Source: Candidatus Poribacteria bacterium (GTDB taxonomy: Bacteria; Poribacteria; WGA-4E; WGA-3G). Taken from it: DNA of 45,782 bases. The notes beneath the pieces are model-generated. The model did not search any database, was not told the origin of the DNA, and saw only the letters and a list, made by a program, of their open reading frames with translations. The position numbers and the translations under genes were made by a program. The stretch covers positions 1 to 45,782 of the forward strand of contig VXMD01000051.1 in NCBI GenBank assembly GCA_009841255.1, written 5' to 3'. Positions 24,563-32,692 of this stretch are shown here, in pieces. The first letter of the stretch is position 1, and each line of letters opens with the position of its first letter.

Positions 24563-25051
24563 TCATTTTTTGACATGTTGTCGGAAACATCCTTCATAGT
24601 ACATCCCAATTTTTTCCAGCACCCGTCCGGAAGCAGGATTTCGCTTGAAGTACTTCGCGTGAATTCGGTTCAACTTCAGGACTTCAAAACTGTGCCCCAC
24701 GACAGCCTTTGCGGCTTCGGTGCAATACCCGCGGTTCCAGTAAGGTTTCCCAATCCAATAACCGAGTTCGGCATTCTCATTCTCCCGGTCGATCCTAAGA
24801 GCTATCCCGCCAATTAAGTGCTTCTCCGTTCTGAGTGTAATCGCGAAGTTTATCGCTGCGTCTTTTTTAAAGTTTTCATAACAGGAACGAATCCATTTTT
24901 CAGCCATACCCTCTTTGTAGGGGTGCGGCATACGGGTGAGTGTTGCGGCTATATCGCGATCGCCAGCAAGGCGTTGCACATCCTGAGCGTCCTCAAATTT
25001 GAATGAACGGAGTGTCAGCCTCTCTGTATGGAGTGTTGGCGCGGTCTTCAT
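24563..25051 (-). CDS. GNAT acetyltransferase, RimJ/RimL type (copy 1)
   Basis: 162 aa with the RimJ/RimL-type layout: TERLTLRSFKFEDAQDVQRLAGD, an AITLRTEKHLIGGIALRI strand pair, AELGYWIGKPYWNRGYCTEAAKAVV (acetyl-CoA loop) and FKRNPASGRVLEKIGM. Members acetylate protein N-termini, amino acids or small molecules. It is a close paralogue of the gene at 25162-25692; both start with MKTAPTLHTERL. The leader between them contains a truncated third copy. No terminator separates it from lolC, so read-through is likely. Confidence 0.85.
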   Translation of the reverse strand: MKTAPTLHTERLTLRSFKFEDAQDVQRLAGDRDIAATLTRMPHPYKEGMAEKWIRSCYENFKKDAAINFAITLRTEKHLIGGIALRIDRENENAELGYWIGKPYWNRGYCTEAAKAVVGHSFEVLKLNRIHAKYFKRNPASGRVLEKIGMYYEGCFRQHVKK

Positions 25052-25069
25052 TTTTCTGAAATTGACTCT

Positions 25070-25165
25070 TTAGTATGCTGTATCGGATGGTATCTTCAAA
25101 AAAATATCTTTCTGGGTCTGTCGGAGTATCAACCTTTCTGTGCAAAGGGTCGATGAAGTTTTCAT
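25070..25165 (-). pseudogene. Remnant N-terminus of a third GNAT copy
   Basis: The ATG at 25165 overlaps the TGA of the preceding GNAT gene (ATGA). Translation gives MKTSSTLCTERLILR, clearly the start of the same GNAT family, then a diverged tail (QTQKDIFLKIPSDTAY) and a stop after 31 codons. It is best read as a leftover of a tandem gene array in which the body of one copy was deleted. It may still be translated by coupling. Confidence 0.6.
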
Positions 25166-25692
25166 TCCTCTACGAATTCACTTTTTTCGATCTTGTAACG
25201 AATCATATCCTCTTCGGACAAATCATAAGCGTAGTGCATCCCAATTTTTTGCATCACCCGTCCAGAGGCAGGATTTCGTTTGGAGTAATCGGCGTAAATC
25301 AGATCAAGGTCATGCTCACGAAATCCATAGGCGACCATAGCCTTTGCTGCCTCGGTAGCATACCCACAGTTCCAATAAGGTTTTCCAATCCAATAGCCAA
25401 GTGACGCGTCATTATAAGGGAGGTGAATCCGGAATACCAACCCAACTGTACCAATTAACGTTCCATCTGTCCTAAGTGTAATTGCGAAGTTCCCTATTAT
25501 CCCTTTTTCAAATTCTTTGTGACACCATTGAATCCACTCTTCTGCTGTTTCATCTTCACAAGGTCGTTCCATCGCATCGGTTGTTGATGCCACGTCGGGA
25601 TCACTGGTAAGGTGTTTCACATCAGTGGCATCTTCACGTGTAAACGAACGGAGTATTAACCTTTCTGTGTGGAGCGTCGGTGCGGTTTTCAT
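25162..25692 (-). CDS. GNAT acetyltransferase, RimJ/RimL type (copy 2)
   Basis: 176 aa, same architecture as the copy at 24563-25051: TERLILRSFTREDATDVKHL, NFAITLRTDGTLIGTVGLVF, ASLGYWIGKPYWNCGYATEAAKAMV and YSKRNPASGRVMQKIGMHY. The start at 25692 is one base past the lysS stop codon (TAAGATG), so translation is coupled to lysS. The 14 codons further upstream in frame lie inside lysS and are not counted. Confidence 0.85.
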   Translation of the reverse strand: MKTAPTLHTERLILRSFTREDATDVKHLTSDPDVASTTDAMERPCEDETAEEWIQWCHKEFEKGIIGNFAITLRTDGTLIGTVGLVFRIHLPYNDASLGYWIGKPYWNCGYATEAAKAMVAYGFREHDLDLIYADYSKRNPASGRVMQKIGMHYAYDLSEEDMIRYKIEKSEFVEE

Positions 25693-25693
25693 C

Positions 25694-27166
25694 TTAATTT
25701 TCTGGACGCATCTGTGGAAATAGGATAACATCACGGATGGAGTCCTGGTTCGTTAGCAGCATTGTCAATCGGTCGATACCGATACCGAGTCCTCCCGTAG
25801 GGGGCATACCGTACTCCAACGCTCGTAGATAATCTTCGTCGACCATAAAGGCTTCATCGTTGCCGGCTTCTAAACTGCTTGCCTGCTCGAGAAATCGCTG
25901 ACGTTGATCGACCGGATCGTTGAGTTCACTGAAAGCGTTTCCAACCTCCATCCCGCAGATAAAGAATTCAAAACGTTCGACGAACTCCGGATCATCGGGT
26001 TTCTTTTTCGCAAACGGTGAGACTTCAATCGGGTAATCCGTTATAAATGTCGGTTGGATCAATTTTGATTCCGCAAATGTGTCGAAAAGTTCGGCTATAA
26101 TTTCGCCTCTCGTCTCATCACCGGCTAAGTCAACTCCGGCATCAACTGCAGCTTTGTAGAGTTCATGTGCTGATAGTGGTGCTGGATCTATACCGCTGTG
26201 CTCCCGAACTGCATCGACCATACTTAATCTGCGCCATGGCGGTGTGAGATCAAGTTCGTAATCCTGATAGGGGATCTTCGTTGTCCCGTGAATGATCTTT
26301 GCTGTGTCAGCGATTAGAGTCTCAGTGAGTTCCATTATCTGGATATAATCAGCGTAGGCTTGATAGAGTTCAAGCATTGTGAATTCGGGGTTATGATCCC
26401 TATCCATTCCCTCGTTTCGGAAATCCCGCGAGAATTCATAAACACGATCGAACCCTCCTACGATGAGACGCTTGAGATAGAGTTCATTTGCGATACGCAG
26501 ATAGAGTGATTGTTCCAATGTATTGTGATATGTTGTGAAAGGACGCGCGTTTGCACCCCCATAAATCGGTTGCAGGACAGGGGTTTCTACTTCAATAAAG
26601 TTCTGCTCGTTAAGCATGTCCCGAATCGCTTGAACGATTCGTGTCCTTTTAAGAAATACGTCCTTCACCTCAGGGTTCATGATGAGATCTGCGTAACGTT
26701 GTCTATAGCGTGTCTGTTTATCTTGTAGCCCGTGCCATTTTTCAGGGAGGGGTCGAATGGATTTTGATAGGAGGCGTATGGTGTCGATAAGGACGGTGAG
26801 TTCACCTGTGCGCGTCCGAAAGACGGAACCCTCGGCACCGACAATATCACCCGTATCAAAGCGTCGATATGTTTTGTACAGTTCTGCGCCGACATTGTCC
26901 CGTCGGACGTAAATCTGGATTCTGCCTTCACTATCTTGCAGATGTGCAAAGCTGCTCTTTCCGTGGTCGCGTTTCGTCATGATCCGACCGGCGATTCGGA
27001 TTTTCTGGGTTTCATCTGGTGTTTCTTCAACATCAGCAAAGTCTTTCCGGATGGCGGCGGTGGTGTGTGTCGGTTCATATTTATGCGGATAGGGTTCTAC
27101 GCCGAATTCGCGAATTTCATCCAACTTCTCGCGACGTTGCTGAATGATGTCCTTTGTTTCTTCCAC
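25694..27166 (-). CDS. lysS: Lysyl-tRNA synthetase, class II
   Basis: 490 aa. An OB-fold anticodon-binding domain (IRIAGRIMTKRDHGKSSFAHLQDSEGRIQIYVRRD) is followed by a class II catalytic core: motif 1 around the FIEVETPVLQPIYGGA stretch, motif 2 FRNEGMDRDHNPEFTMLELY, motif 3 GLGIGIDRLTMLLTNQDSIRDVILFPQMRPE. Full length for LysRS (E. coli 505). The start is GTG at 27166 with AAGGAGAGG upstream. prfB precedes it by 108 bp; the pairing prfB-lysS is the same as in E. coli. Confidence 0.96.
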   Translation of the reverse strand: MEETKDIIQQRREKLDEIREFGVEPYPHKYEPTHTTAAIRKDFADVEETPDETQKIRIAGRIMTKRDHGKSSFAHLQDSEGRIQIYVRRDNVGAELYKTYRRFDTGDIVGAEGSVFRTRTGELTVLIDTIRLLSKSIRPLPEKWHGLQDKQTRYRQRYADLIMNPEVKDVFLKRTRIVQAIRDMLNEQNFIEVETPVLQPIYGGANARPFTTYHNTLEQSLYLRIANELYLKRLIVGGFDRVYEFSRDFRNEGMDRDHNPEFTMLELYQAYADYIQIMELTETLIADTAKIIHGTTKIPYQDYELDLTPPWRRLSMVDAVREHSGIDPAPLSAHELYKAAVDAGVDLAGDETRGEIIAELFDTFAESKLIQPTFITDYPIEVSPFAKKKPDDPEFVERFEFFICGMEVGNAFSELNDPVDQRQRFLEQASSLEAGNDEAFMVDEDYLRALEYGMPPTGGLGIGIDRLTMLLTNQDSIRDVILFPQMRPEN

Positions 27167-27274
27167 AGTTCCTCTCCTTCTTTTTCTTTTCTTTTATATC
27201 GCAGATCTTTTGCTTTGTTGAGATTTTAATAATTATACTCCAGTTTCGTCCATAAAGCAACCAAAAACGCGGTA

Positions 27275-28379
27275 TTATTTCCGCTGTGCCTTCATTTTCA
27301 GGTAGCTTTCGATGAAGGGGTCTAAAGCACCGTCCAATACGGCGTTAACATTACCTGTTTCGACATTCGTGCGTACATCCTTGACGCGTTGATAGGGGTG
27401 CAGAACATACGATCGAATTTGGCTCCCAAAGTCAATATCTAAGCGTTCGCTTCGCTGTTTTGCAAGTTCTGCCTCCCGATCCGCACGATATTTCTCGTGA
27501 AGTCGGGAACGCAGTAATTTCATAGCGATTTCTCGATTCTTATGCTGCGAACGTTCATTCTGGCATTGCACGATAATTCCGGTGGGTTTGTGTGTAATCC
27601 GAACGGCTGAGTCCGTGACGTTGACGTGCTGTCCACCTGCACCGCTTGCGCGATAGAAATCTATCCGTAGGTCTTCGGATTGGATATCCACTTCCACGGT
27701 ATCGTCGATTTCTGGGGTCACGTCGATAGCAGCGAAGGAAGTATGCCGCCGTTTGTTGAAATCGTAGGGGGATAACCGAACGAGTCTATGCACACCCGCT
27801 TCAGCTTGCAGGTAACCGTAAGCCGATGCGCCTGTAACAAGGATTGTCGTTCCTTTGATGCCGGCTTCGTCTCCTGAGGTGAGGTCCACGATTTCGGTCT
27901 GATAGCCGCGTTGGTCGCACCAACGGAGGTACATACGCATCAACATCCCTGCCCAATCCTGTGCGTCAATCCCACCCGCACCGGAGTGAATACTGAGGAT
28001 TGCGTTGTTCTCATCGAACTCGCCCGTTAGCATTAAGCGGAGTTCCATCTGTTCGAGATGTTGCGTGACGGTGTTTAATCCGTCGACAATCTCGTTTTGT
28101 AAACTCTCATCGTTCTCTTCAGTCGCGAGTTCGAGCAGGGTTTGGATATCTTCAATTTTGAGGGCAAGGTCTTTGTAAGCCGCAACCTCATCTCGGAGGA
28201 TGGCGATACGTTGATTAACCTTTTGAACGCGTTGCGTATTGCTCCAAAAGTCAGGGGCGATTGTTGCCTCTTCAAGTTCTGTTAATTCTTTTCGCTTTTC
28301 AGCCAGGTCAAAGATAACCTCCGAGTTCTTGAAGGCGGGTTTGCATCTCTTCAGCCTGGTTTTTTAAATCTACAAGCAT
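27275..28379 (-). CDS. prfB: Peptide chain release factor 2 with programmed +1 frameshift
   Basis: RF2 terminates at UGA and UAA. Translation starts at the ATG at 28379 (AGGAG upstream), runs 23 codons to an in-frame TGA (28310-28308), and a +1 shift at CTT-TGA-C continues in the main frame to 27275, giving about 367 aa, the normal length. The internal Shine-Dalgarno GGAGG before TATCTTTGAC is the classic autoregulatory signal: low RF2 favours the shift. The GGQ peptidyl-hydrolysis motif is present (GAGGQHVNVTDSAVRITH). The codon-recognition tripeptide, normally SPF, reads SPY here (RLVRLSPYDFNKRRHTSF). Confidence 0.95.
28300..28325 (-). promoter_or_regulatory. RF2 recoding site
   Basis: On the minus strand GGAGG, then TTATCTT and the stop TGA followed by C. 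The spacing between the internal Shine-Dalgarno and the CUU slippery codon matches the E. coli prfB site. The TGA occupies 28308-28310. Confidence 0.93.
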
Positions 28380-28397
28380 AGTACTCCTCGTGAATCA

Positions 28398-30080
28398 CTA
28401 AGACTGTCTACGACGGGCCCATATTGCGGCTTGACTGCCGAGCCATCCAATACACATAAGTGTGCAAAGAATAGGAAACCAATCGCCGTAGCGGGTATAG
28501 AGTGTTTGTTTATGTTCCGTAGAAGAAAGAAGTGGGACGGTTGCGATGAGAATTTCTTGAGCGGTGTCCGGTGTAATCAAGGGTGTCGTTGTCCGACCGA
28601 ACTTATCTACGATGCCCGTAAATCCCCCATTTGCGCATCGGAACACAGCAATACGGTTCTCAATCGCGCGGAAAGGTGCCATTGATAGATGCAGTTCGGG
28701 GAAAGCGGTCCCTTTGAACCAAGCATCGTTGGTGAAGATACCCATCACGCTGGCACCCATTTTTACGGGTCTGCGAAATTCGTCTGGAAACACCGACTCA
28801 AAGCAAATCGAAGCACCGACCTCTATCTTTCGGGTGTTCGTCTTATTTTTAACGTCAAACACCGGTAAAAGGTTTACTGTTTTTCCATGAGCGAAGGGCT
28901 CAAACTGGATAAAATTGGGAATAAAATCTGGGAGCAGGTGCGCCAGAGGCACGTATTCACCAAACGGAACAAGGTGCATCTTCGCATAATCCCCATGTAT
29001 CTTTCCATCGGGTGCTATTGAAAGGACGCGGTTATATATTTTCGCATCTCTTTTTTTATTTCTGCTGGAAAATTGACCTATTGCTCTGTCTGTTTCTCCT
29101 TGGTTCGCTGTACCGAGAAGTATTGGCGTCCCGATATCACGCAGCATCTGCGAGAATCTTCTGTAATATGTGGGCCATTCGCCTGTCAATGCGCGACTTC
29201 GTGTTGCGGTTTCGGGCCACACAATTAACGCAGGGTCTTCTCTGCTGGCTTTATGCGTCAACCCGATATAGCGTTGCAAAATCTTGGGAAACTGACGGAA
29301 GTCCCACTTCTGAAGTTGTGGAATGTTGCCCGGGATGAGCGCAACTTTTAAGGTGTTGGCGTTTGTTTGTCGCGTTGGGTTTGTGTTTTTGTCTAAAGGG
29401 GCGGCACTCTGGAGTTGGAGGATCCCGTAACCGAAACAGAAAAGTGTTAGGATTAGCGACAAAACGACAGTGCGAATTTCCTGCCGCCATTGATGGCGGT
29501 TACAAAGCAAGGTGGCGATGCTGGCATTGAAAAGCACAATGACGAAACTGATGCCGTGGACACCGACAAGCGAGGCTATCTGTATTCCCGGTAGATTGTT
29601 CCATTGCGAATAACCGATACTTCCCCACGGGAATCCTGTGATCAGCCAACTCCGTACCCATTCTAATGCTGTCCAGATACAGGCAGCGGACAAAGAAAAT
29701 AGGACGCTGGAACGCCTCGGCACAAACCGCATCAGCACGGCGAAAACAGCGAAATAGAGTGCCGTATATCCCACCAATAGCAGGTACCCCACCAGGGTCG
29801 CGAAGATATTCGCATACGGGTAGAGGAGGAGGATCGCGGGAAGCAGACCGGCGAAAAACAGGAAACCTGTTAGATAGCCGATCCAAAAAGCGGATTTCCA
29901 GTCGGTTGTGCGCGTCAAGGCGATGAAGAATGGCACCAGCGCGACCCAAGCGCACGGAAAGAGGTTTAAGTTTGGGAAGCTGAGGAACAGCAACAGTGCT
30001 GAAAGCACCGCCAGTATTTTAATTTTCCCTTGCGGATTTTTAATTTTCCCTTGCGGTTCGTTGAGGTGGGTTTGATACAT
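28398..30080 (-). CDS. lnt: Apolipoprotein N-acyltransferase
   Basis: About 560 aa. Lnt adds the third acyl chain to lipoproteins on the periplasmic face of the inner membrane. The first about 230 residues are hydrophobic helices. A nitrilase-type domain follows with Glu (LIVWPETATRSR), Lys (GDYAKMHLVPFGEYVPL) and Cys (VGASICFESVFPDEFRR), the catalytic triad. A last helix closes the protein. I favour the ATG at 30080 (AGAGG 7 nt upstream). The N-terminus then contains a 7-residue tandem repeat (PQGKIKNPQGKIKI) encoded by two copies of a dispersed repeat end. prfB begins 18 bp downstream. Confidence 0.93.
   Translation of the reverse strand: MYQTHLNEPQGKIKNPQGKIKILAVLSALLLFLSFPNLNLFPCAWVALVPFFIALTRTTDWKSAFWIGYLTGFLFFAGLLPAILLLYPYANIFATLVGYLLLVGYTALYFAVFAVLMRFVPRRSSVLFSLSAACIWTALEWVRSWLITGFPWGSIGYSQWNNLPGIQIASLVGVHGISFVIVLFNASIATLLCNRHQWRQEIRTVVLSLILTLFCFGYGILQLQSAAPLDKNTNPTRQTNANTLKVALIPGNIPQLQKWDFRQFPKILQRYIGLTHKASREDPALIVWPETATRSRALTGEWPTYYRRFSQMLRDIGTPILLGTANQGETDRAIGQFSSRNKKRDAKIYNRVLSIAPDGKIHGDYAKMHLVPFGEYVPLAHLLPDFIPNFIQFEPFAHGKTVNLLPVFDVKNKTNTRKIEVGASICFESVFPDEFRRPVKMGASVMGIFTNDAWFKGTAFPELHLSMAPFRAIENRIAVFRCANGGFTGIVDKFGRTTTPLITPDTAQEILIATVPLLSSTEHKQTLYTRYGDWFPILCTLMCIGWLGSQAAIWARRRQS
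30017..30056. repeat. 21-bp tandem duplication of the CCTTGCGG repeat end inside lnt
   Basis: TTTTAATTTTCCCTTGCGG occurs at 30017-30035 and again at 30038-30056, period 21 bp, so the lnt frame is kept. The same motif ends the repeats at 11500, 15976, 33990 and 34826. Confidence 0.75.
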
Positions 30081-30122
30081 AGTGTGCCTCTCCGTAGGGT
30101 CGCCCTCCACTACGTTACGGGC

Positions 30123-30287
30123 TTACTGTTTGGTTTTATTTTTAAGATGGTAGCCTGCAACAATACGCAGAAATACCCCGGGGAATGCCACACGGCATTC
30201 ATACCGTTGATTCGCAAAAACACGCAGGCGGATATAAGCAAAAACCTTCAATGAACAAATAACTTCATTTAACGCCTTGCGAACCAT
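30123..30287 (-). CDS. Small ORF within the repeat element (doubtful)
   Basis: A 54-codon frame opens with ATG at 30287, preceded by CGCAAGG and an AT-rich spacer as in the prmA leader. It reads through the paired-end repeat copy B (SLKVFAYIRLRVFANQ ... GVFLRIVAGYHLKNK). A related stretch (VFSQIRLRIFA) can be read from copy A at 18545-18770 in the same relative frame. It may be fortuitous repeat translation; function unknown. Confidence 0.25.
   Translation of the reverse strand: MVRKALNEVICSLKVFAYIRLRVFANQRYECRVAFPGVFLRIVAGYHLKNKTKQ
30145..30262. repeat. Paired-end repeat element, copy B
   Basis: AGCCTGCAACAATACGCAGA (30153-30172) and, after an unrelated interior with a TGCCACACGGCA-type inverted repeat, GCAAAAACACGCAGGCGGAT. 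The ends match copy A at 18545-18770, including following AG-AAAAC and TCAAT segments. It lies between the DUF5916-like gene and lnt. Confidence 0.55.
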
Positions 30288-30316
30288 TAAAAACACCTTG
30301 CGAAACGTTAAAAAAG
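30266..30316. repeat. Tandem CCTTGCGAA units
   Basis: CCTTGCGAACCATTAAAAA and CCTTGCGAAACGTTAAAAA lie back to back between 30274 and 30316. They resemble the CCTTGCGG ends of the dispersed repeat. The second unit contains the stop codon of the DUF5916-like gene (TTTTTTAAC on the minus strand). Confidence 0.5.
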
Positions 30317-32497
30317 GTCTGTTTTCAGCAAATGTGCGACTTTGATGAACACAATTCGCTCGGTGTCTCCTTCGATATCGCGGTTGTCGTTGTAGACGAT
30401 GAAGAGATTGCTCTCAGGACGATACTCATAGGCGAAGAGCGCGAAGACGCGGCGTTCCTTTTCTAACGTGAATTCTGCGCTGGCTCTCGCATACATACGC
30501 TGGGCAAATTGATAGTTCACAACAAAGCGGCGCGTCCATTCGGAAAGTTCCCACGCTGTTGCATCTTGTGACTTTTCATGGAGTCGTTGCAAGATGAACT
30601 CAAAGCTGAGTTTGGCAGTCGGACGAATTGTGATTTCGGGGCGGATAAAGAAAATGTTTTTGTCATTACGTAGACCGAAATTACCGGTGTTTCGGATTTG
30701 CACATATTTCGGTGGAAACCACCCCATGAAAAAACGAGCGGTTCTATCCTCATATAATTGATTATCGTCATCGTCAATGTGATTGTACCATTCAGGTCCA
30801 ATGAGGAAAAAGAAGTCTTTAACGCCGAGAAGTCCACTAAAACCTGCCCTGTGATTTGTGAGTTCACCTACGTGGTTCGTGAGGCGTTCATATTCGACTT
30901 CACCGCGAAGCCTTTCAAAGGTCCCTTTGTACTGTTTATTATAGCGACTCCTGATAACCACGCCACGTCTATCAACGCGTGGGACGAATCCTGTTTCAGG
31001 GTTAAAGTACTCCCCAATATCGGCGTAGACCGCATCGACTGAGAATACATTTGTCCGCCGGGCGAGTTGAACGAAAATTAGATCATCTTCGGTACTCTCT
31101 GCCATGTCCAGACCGCCTGTTTTCCATTCTCTTGCGTATTCGAGGTTAAGACTTGTAGCGGCGGGGAGTTGAATGCGGGCATCGAGTCCGCCGGCTCGAT
31201 CATACGTGGCACCGCGTTGTTTGTTAACGCCTAAAAATCCCACGGATGATGTTTTACCGACCTCCCGTTGCAGACGGAATACAGAGTAGTTATAGTTCGC
31301 GAGGGGCAATTCACCTGTCTCTATTTCTCTCTCTGGGTTTTCCGGTCCGGCGACGGCTCCCACGAAGGCGAGATTGTACTTACTGAATTTCCCAATGACT
31401 TTTCCACCCCCGAGCAGGGCTTCGACTTTTCGGCTGTAGAACAGGTCGAGGGGCATTTGAAAGAGTTCGTTCCCTTCAAGGAAAAACGGGCGTTTTTCGG
31501 GAAACCGGAGTGGAATGTCGGTGAGATTCACGAGGTCTGGGTCCGCCTCAATTTGTGCAAAATCCGGATTAAGCGTCAGGTCGATGGTAAAGTCGGCAAT
31601 TGGATACCGGAGGTCTAACCCCGCGTCCGGTTTCAGAGCCGTTGAGGTTTCACCCGTAGCCGGTTGCAGGACTTGTGGTCTGAGGGTCGCATACGGTTTG
31701 AACTTCACGGGGCGTTTGGTGACCAATCCTGAAATGGGGAGGTCCGTCAGGTGTCCGAATTTTGAGACGGCATACTGGCGTTCCCCCAGATCCGCCCACA
31801 TCTGTTCTTCAGCGGGAGATTCGTCGTTTCGCCAGAAGTTGATACCCCACGTCGCTGTTTCCATCCGCTTTGAAAATCGGAGTTCGGCGAAGGGAATGGC
31901 AAATTCTGCTGTCCATCTGTCTGTTCCTATTGCGGCTTGACCCTGCCAGTCGCAATCCCAGGAAATGGCAGTGCCGATCATGGACTGTCCTGTCCGTCTG
32001 TTCGCGCCTTCGTTAATCAGGCGTCTATCGGTTTGTGTGCCGAGTGGATTTAAGGCGAACGCGTAACAGTTTCTACCGTCGAGGAAGGTATCGATTAAAA
32101 CTTCGACGTGATCATCAGAGAAGAAAAAGGAATCGCGCCGCGTCAGATTCGCTGCGAGATTGTCCATGTTTGTCTTAAAACATTCAAATGCAACGTAGAG
32201 ATTATTGGCATCGTAGGCGAGGTAGATCGTGGTAGGCTGCGTTGCGGGTTCGCCACGCTGCGGTTCAAATTGGATTAACTCACCGGTTTTGGTGCTATTT
32301 TGCCAGCAGACGTCATCTAATTTTCCGTCAATTTTTGGGGGTGTTTCGGTGCGTACTGCTTTAATCACGCGGTTCGTAAGAATTTCAGGGGACGCCTCAT
32401 TCGTGTCTGCAGGCAATACCTTAAAGCTCCACAAACAGAGGATGAGGTAGACTGATAGTATCAAATACGGGCTAAGCCGTACCCTAATTGTTCGCAT
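30308..32497 (-). CDS. CBM9-like/DUF5916 outer-membrane protein
   Basis: 729 aa. A signal-anchor-like N-terminus (PYLILSVYLILCLWSFKVLPA) is followed by a CBM9-like domain (about 40-240: PPKIDGKLDDVCWQ, IYLAYDANNLYVAFECF, DDHVEVLIDTFLDGRNCYAFALNPLGTQTD, WTAEFAIPFAELRF). The remainder is a DUF5916-type beta-barrel with alternating strands and PLRFPEKRPFFLEGNELF, ending in Phe. Such proteins are predicted carbohydrate-binding outer-membrane proteins; substrate unknown. The nearest GGAGG lies 18 nt before the ATG, an unusually long spacing. A strong promoter lies at 32544-32572. Confidence 0.85.
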   Translation of the reverse strand: MRTIRVRLSPYLILSVYLILCLWSFKVLPADTNEASPEILTNRVIKAVRTETPPKIDGKLDDVCWQNSTKTGELIQFEPQRGEPATQPTTIYLAYDANNLYVAFECFKTNMDNLAANLTRRDSFFFSDDHVEVLIDTFLDGRNCYAFALNPLGTQTDRRLINEGANRRTGQSMIGTAISWDCDWQGQAAIGTDRWTAEFAIPFAELRFSKRMETATWGINFWRNDESPAEEQMWADLGERQYAVSKFGHLTDLPISGLVTKRPVKFKPYATLRPQVLQPATGETSTALKPDAGLDLRYPIADFTIDLTLNPDFAQIEADPDLVNLTDIPLRFPEKRPFFLEGNELFQMPLDLFYSRKVEALLGGGKVIGKFSKYNLAFVGAVAGPENPEREIETGELPLANYNYSVFRLQREVGKTSSVGFLGVNKQRGATYDRAGGLDARIQLPAATSLNLEYAREWKTGGLDMAESTEDDLIFVQLARRTNVFSVDAVYADIGEYFNPETGFVPRVDRRGVVIRSRYNKQYKGTFERLRGEVEYERLTNHVGELTNHRAGFSGLLGVKDFFFLIGPEWYNHIDDDDNQLYEDRTARFFMGWFPPKYVQIRNTGNFGLRNDKNIFFIRPEITIRPTAKLSFEFILQRLHEKSQDATAWELSEWTRRFVVNYQFAQRMYARASAEFTLEKERRVFALFAYEYRPESNLFIVYNDNRDIEGDTERIVFIKVAHLLKTDLF

Positions 32498-32543
32498 TGG
32501 TTTATGTGTTCAGAGCCTCCTTTTGGCGTCAATCTACGTTACG

Positions 32544-32572
32544 ATTTTAGCACGTATTTATTTTTTTGTCAA
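32544..32572 (-). promoter_or_regulatory. Sigma-70-like promoter of the DUF5916-like gene
   Basis: Minus strand TTGACA (32572-32567), 17 bp, TAAAAT (32549-32544). Perfect -35 and one mismatch in the -10. The transcript would begin near 32537, leaving a leader of about 40 nt. Confidence 0.7.
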
Positions 32573-32620
32573 GAAGCAATGTTTTTTCGTCGTAGTGAAT
32601 GTAAACGAAATTAAAGCGAT

Positions 32621-32648
32621 TTGCGTTATTGCTCACGTTGTTATATAA
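32621..32648 (+). promoter_or_regulatory. Sigma-70-like promoter of the PorV/PorQ-like gene
   Basis: TTGCGT (32621-32626), 16 bp, TATAAT (32643-32648). It is back to back with the minus-strand promoter at 32544-32572, so the two envelope genes are divergently transcribed from a 195-bp region. Confidence 0.6.
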
Positions 32649-32692
32649 TATATAAGTAGCATTGTTTTTGAATCAATAAATGGAGGGATTCA

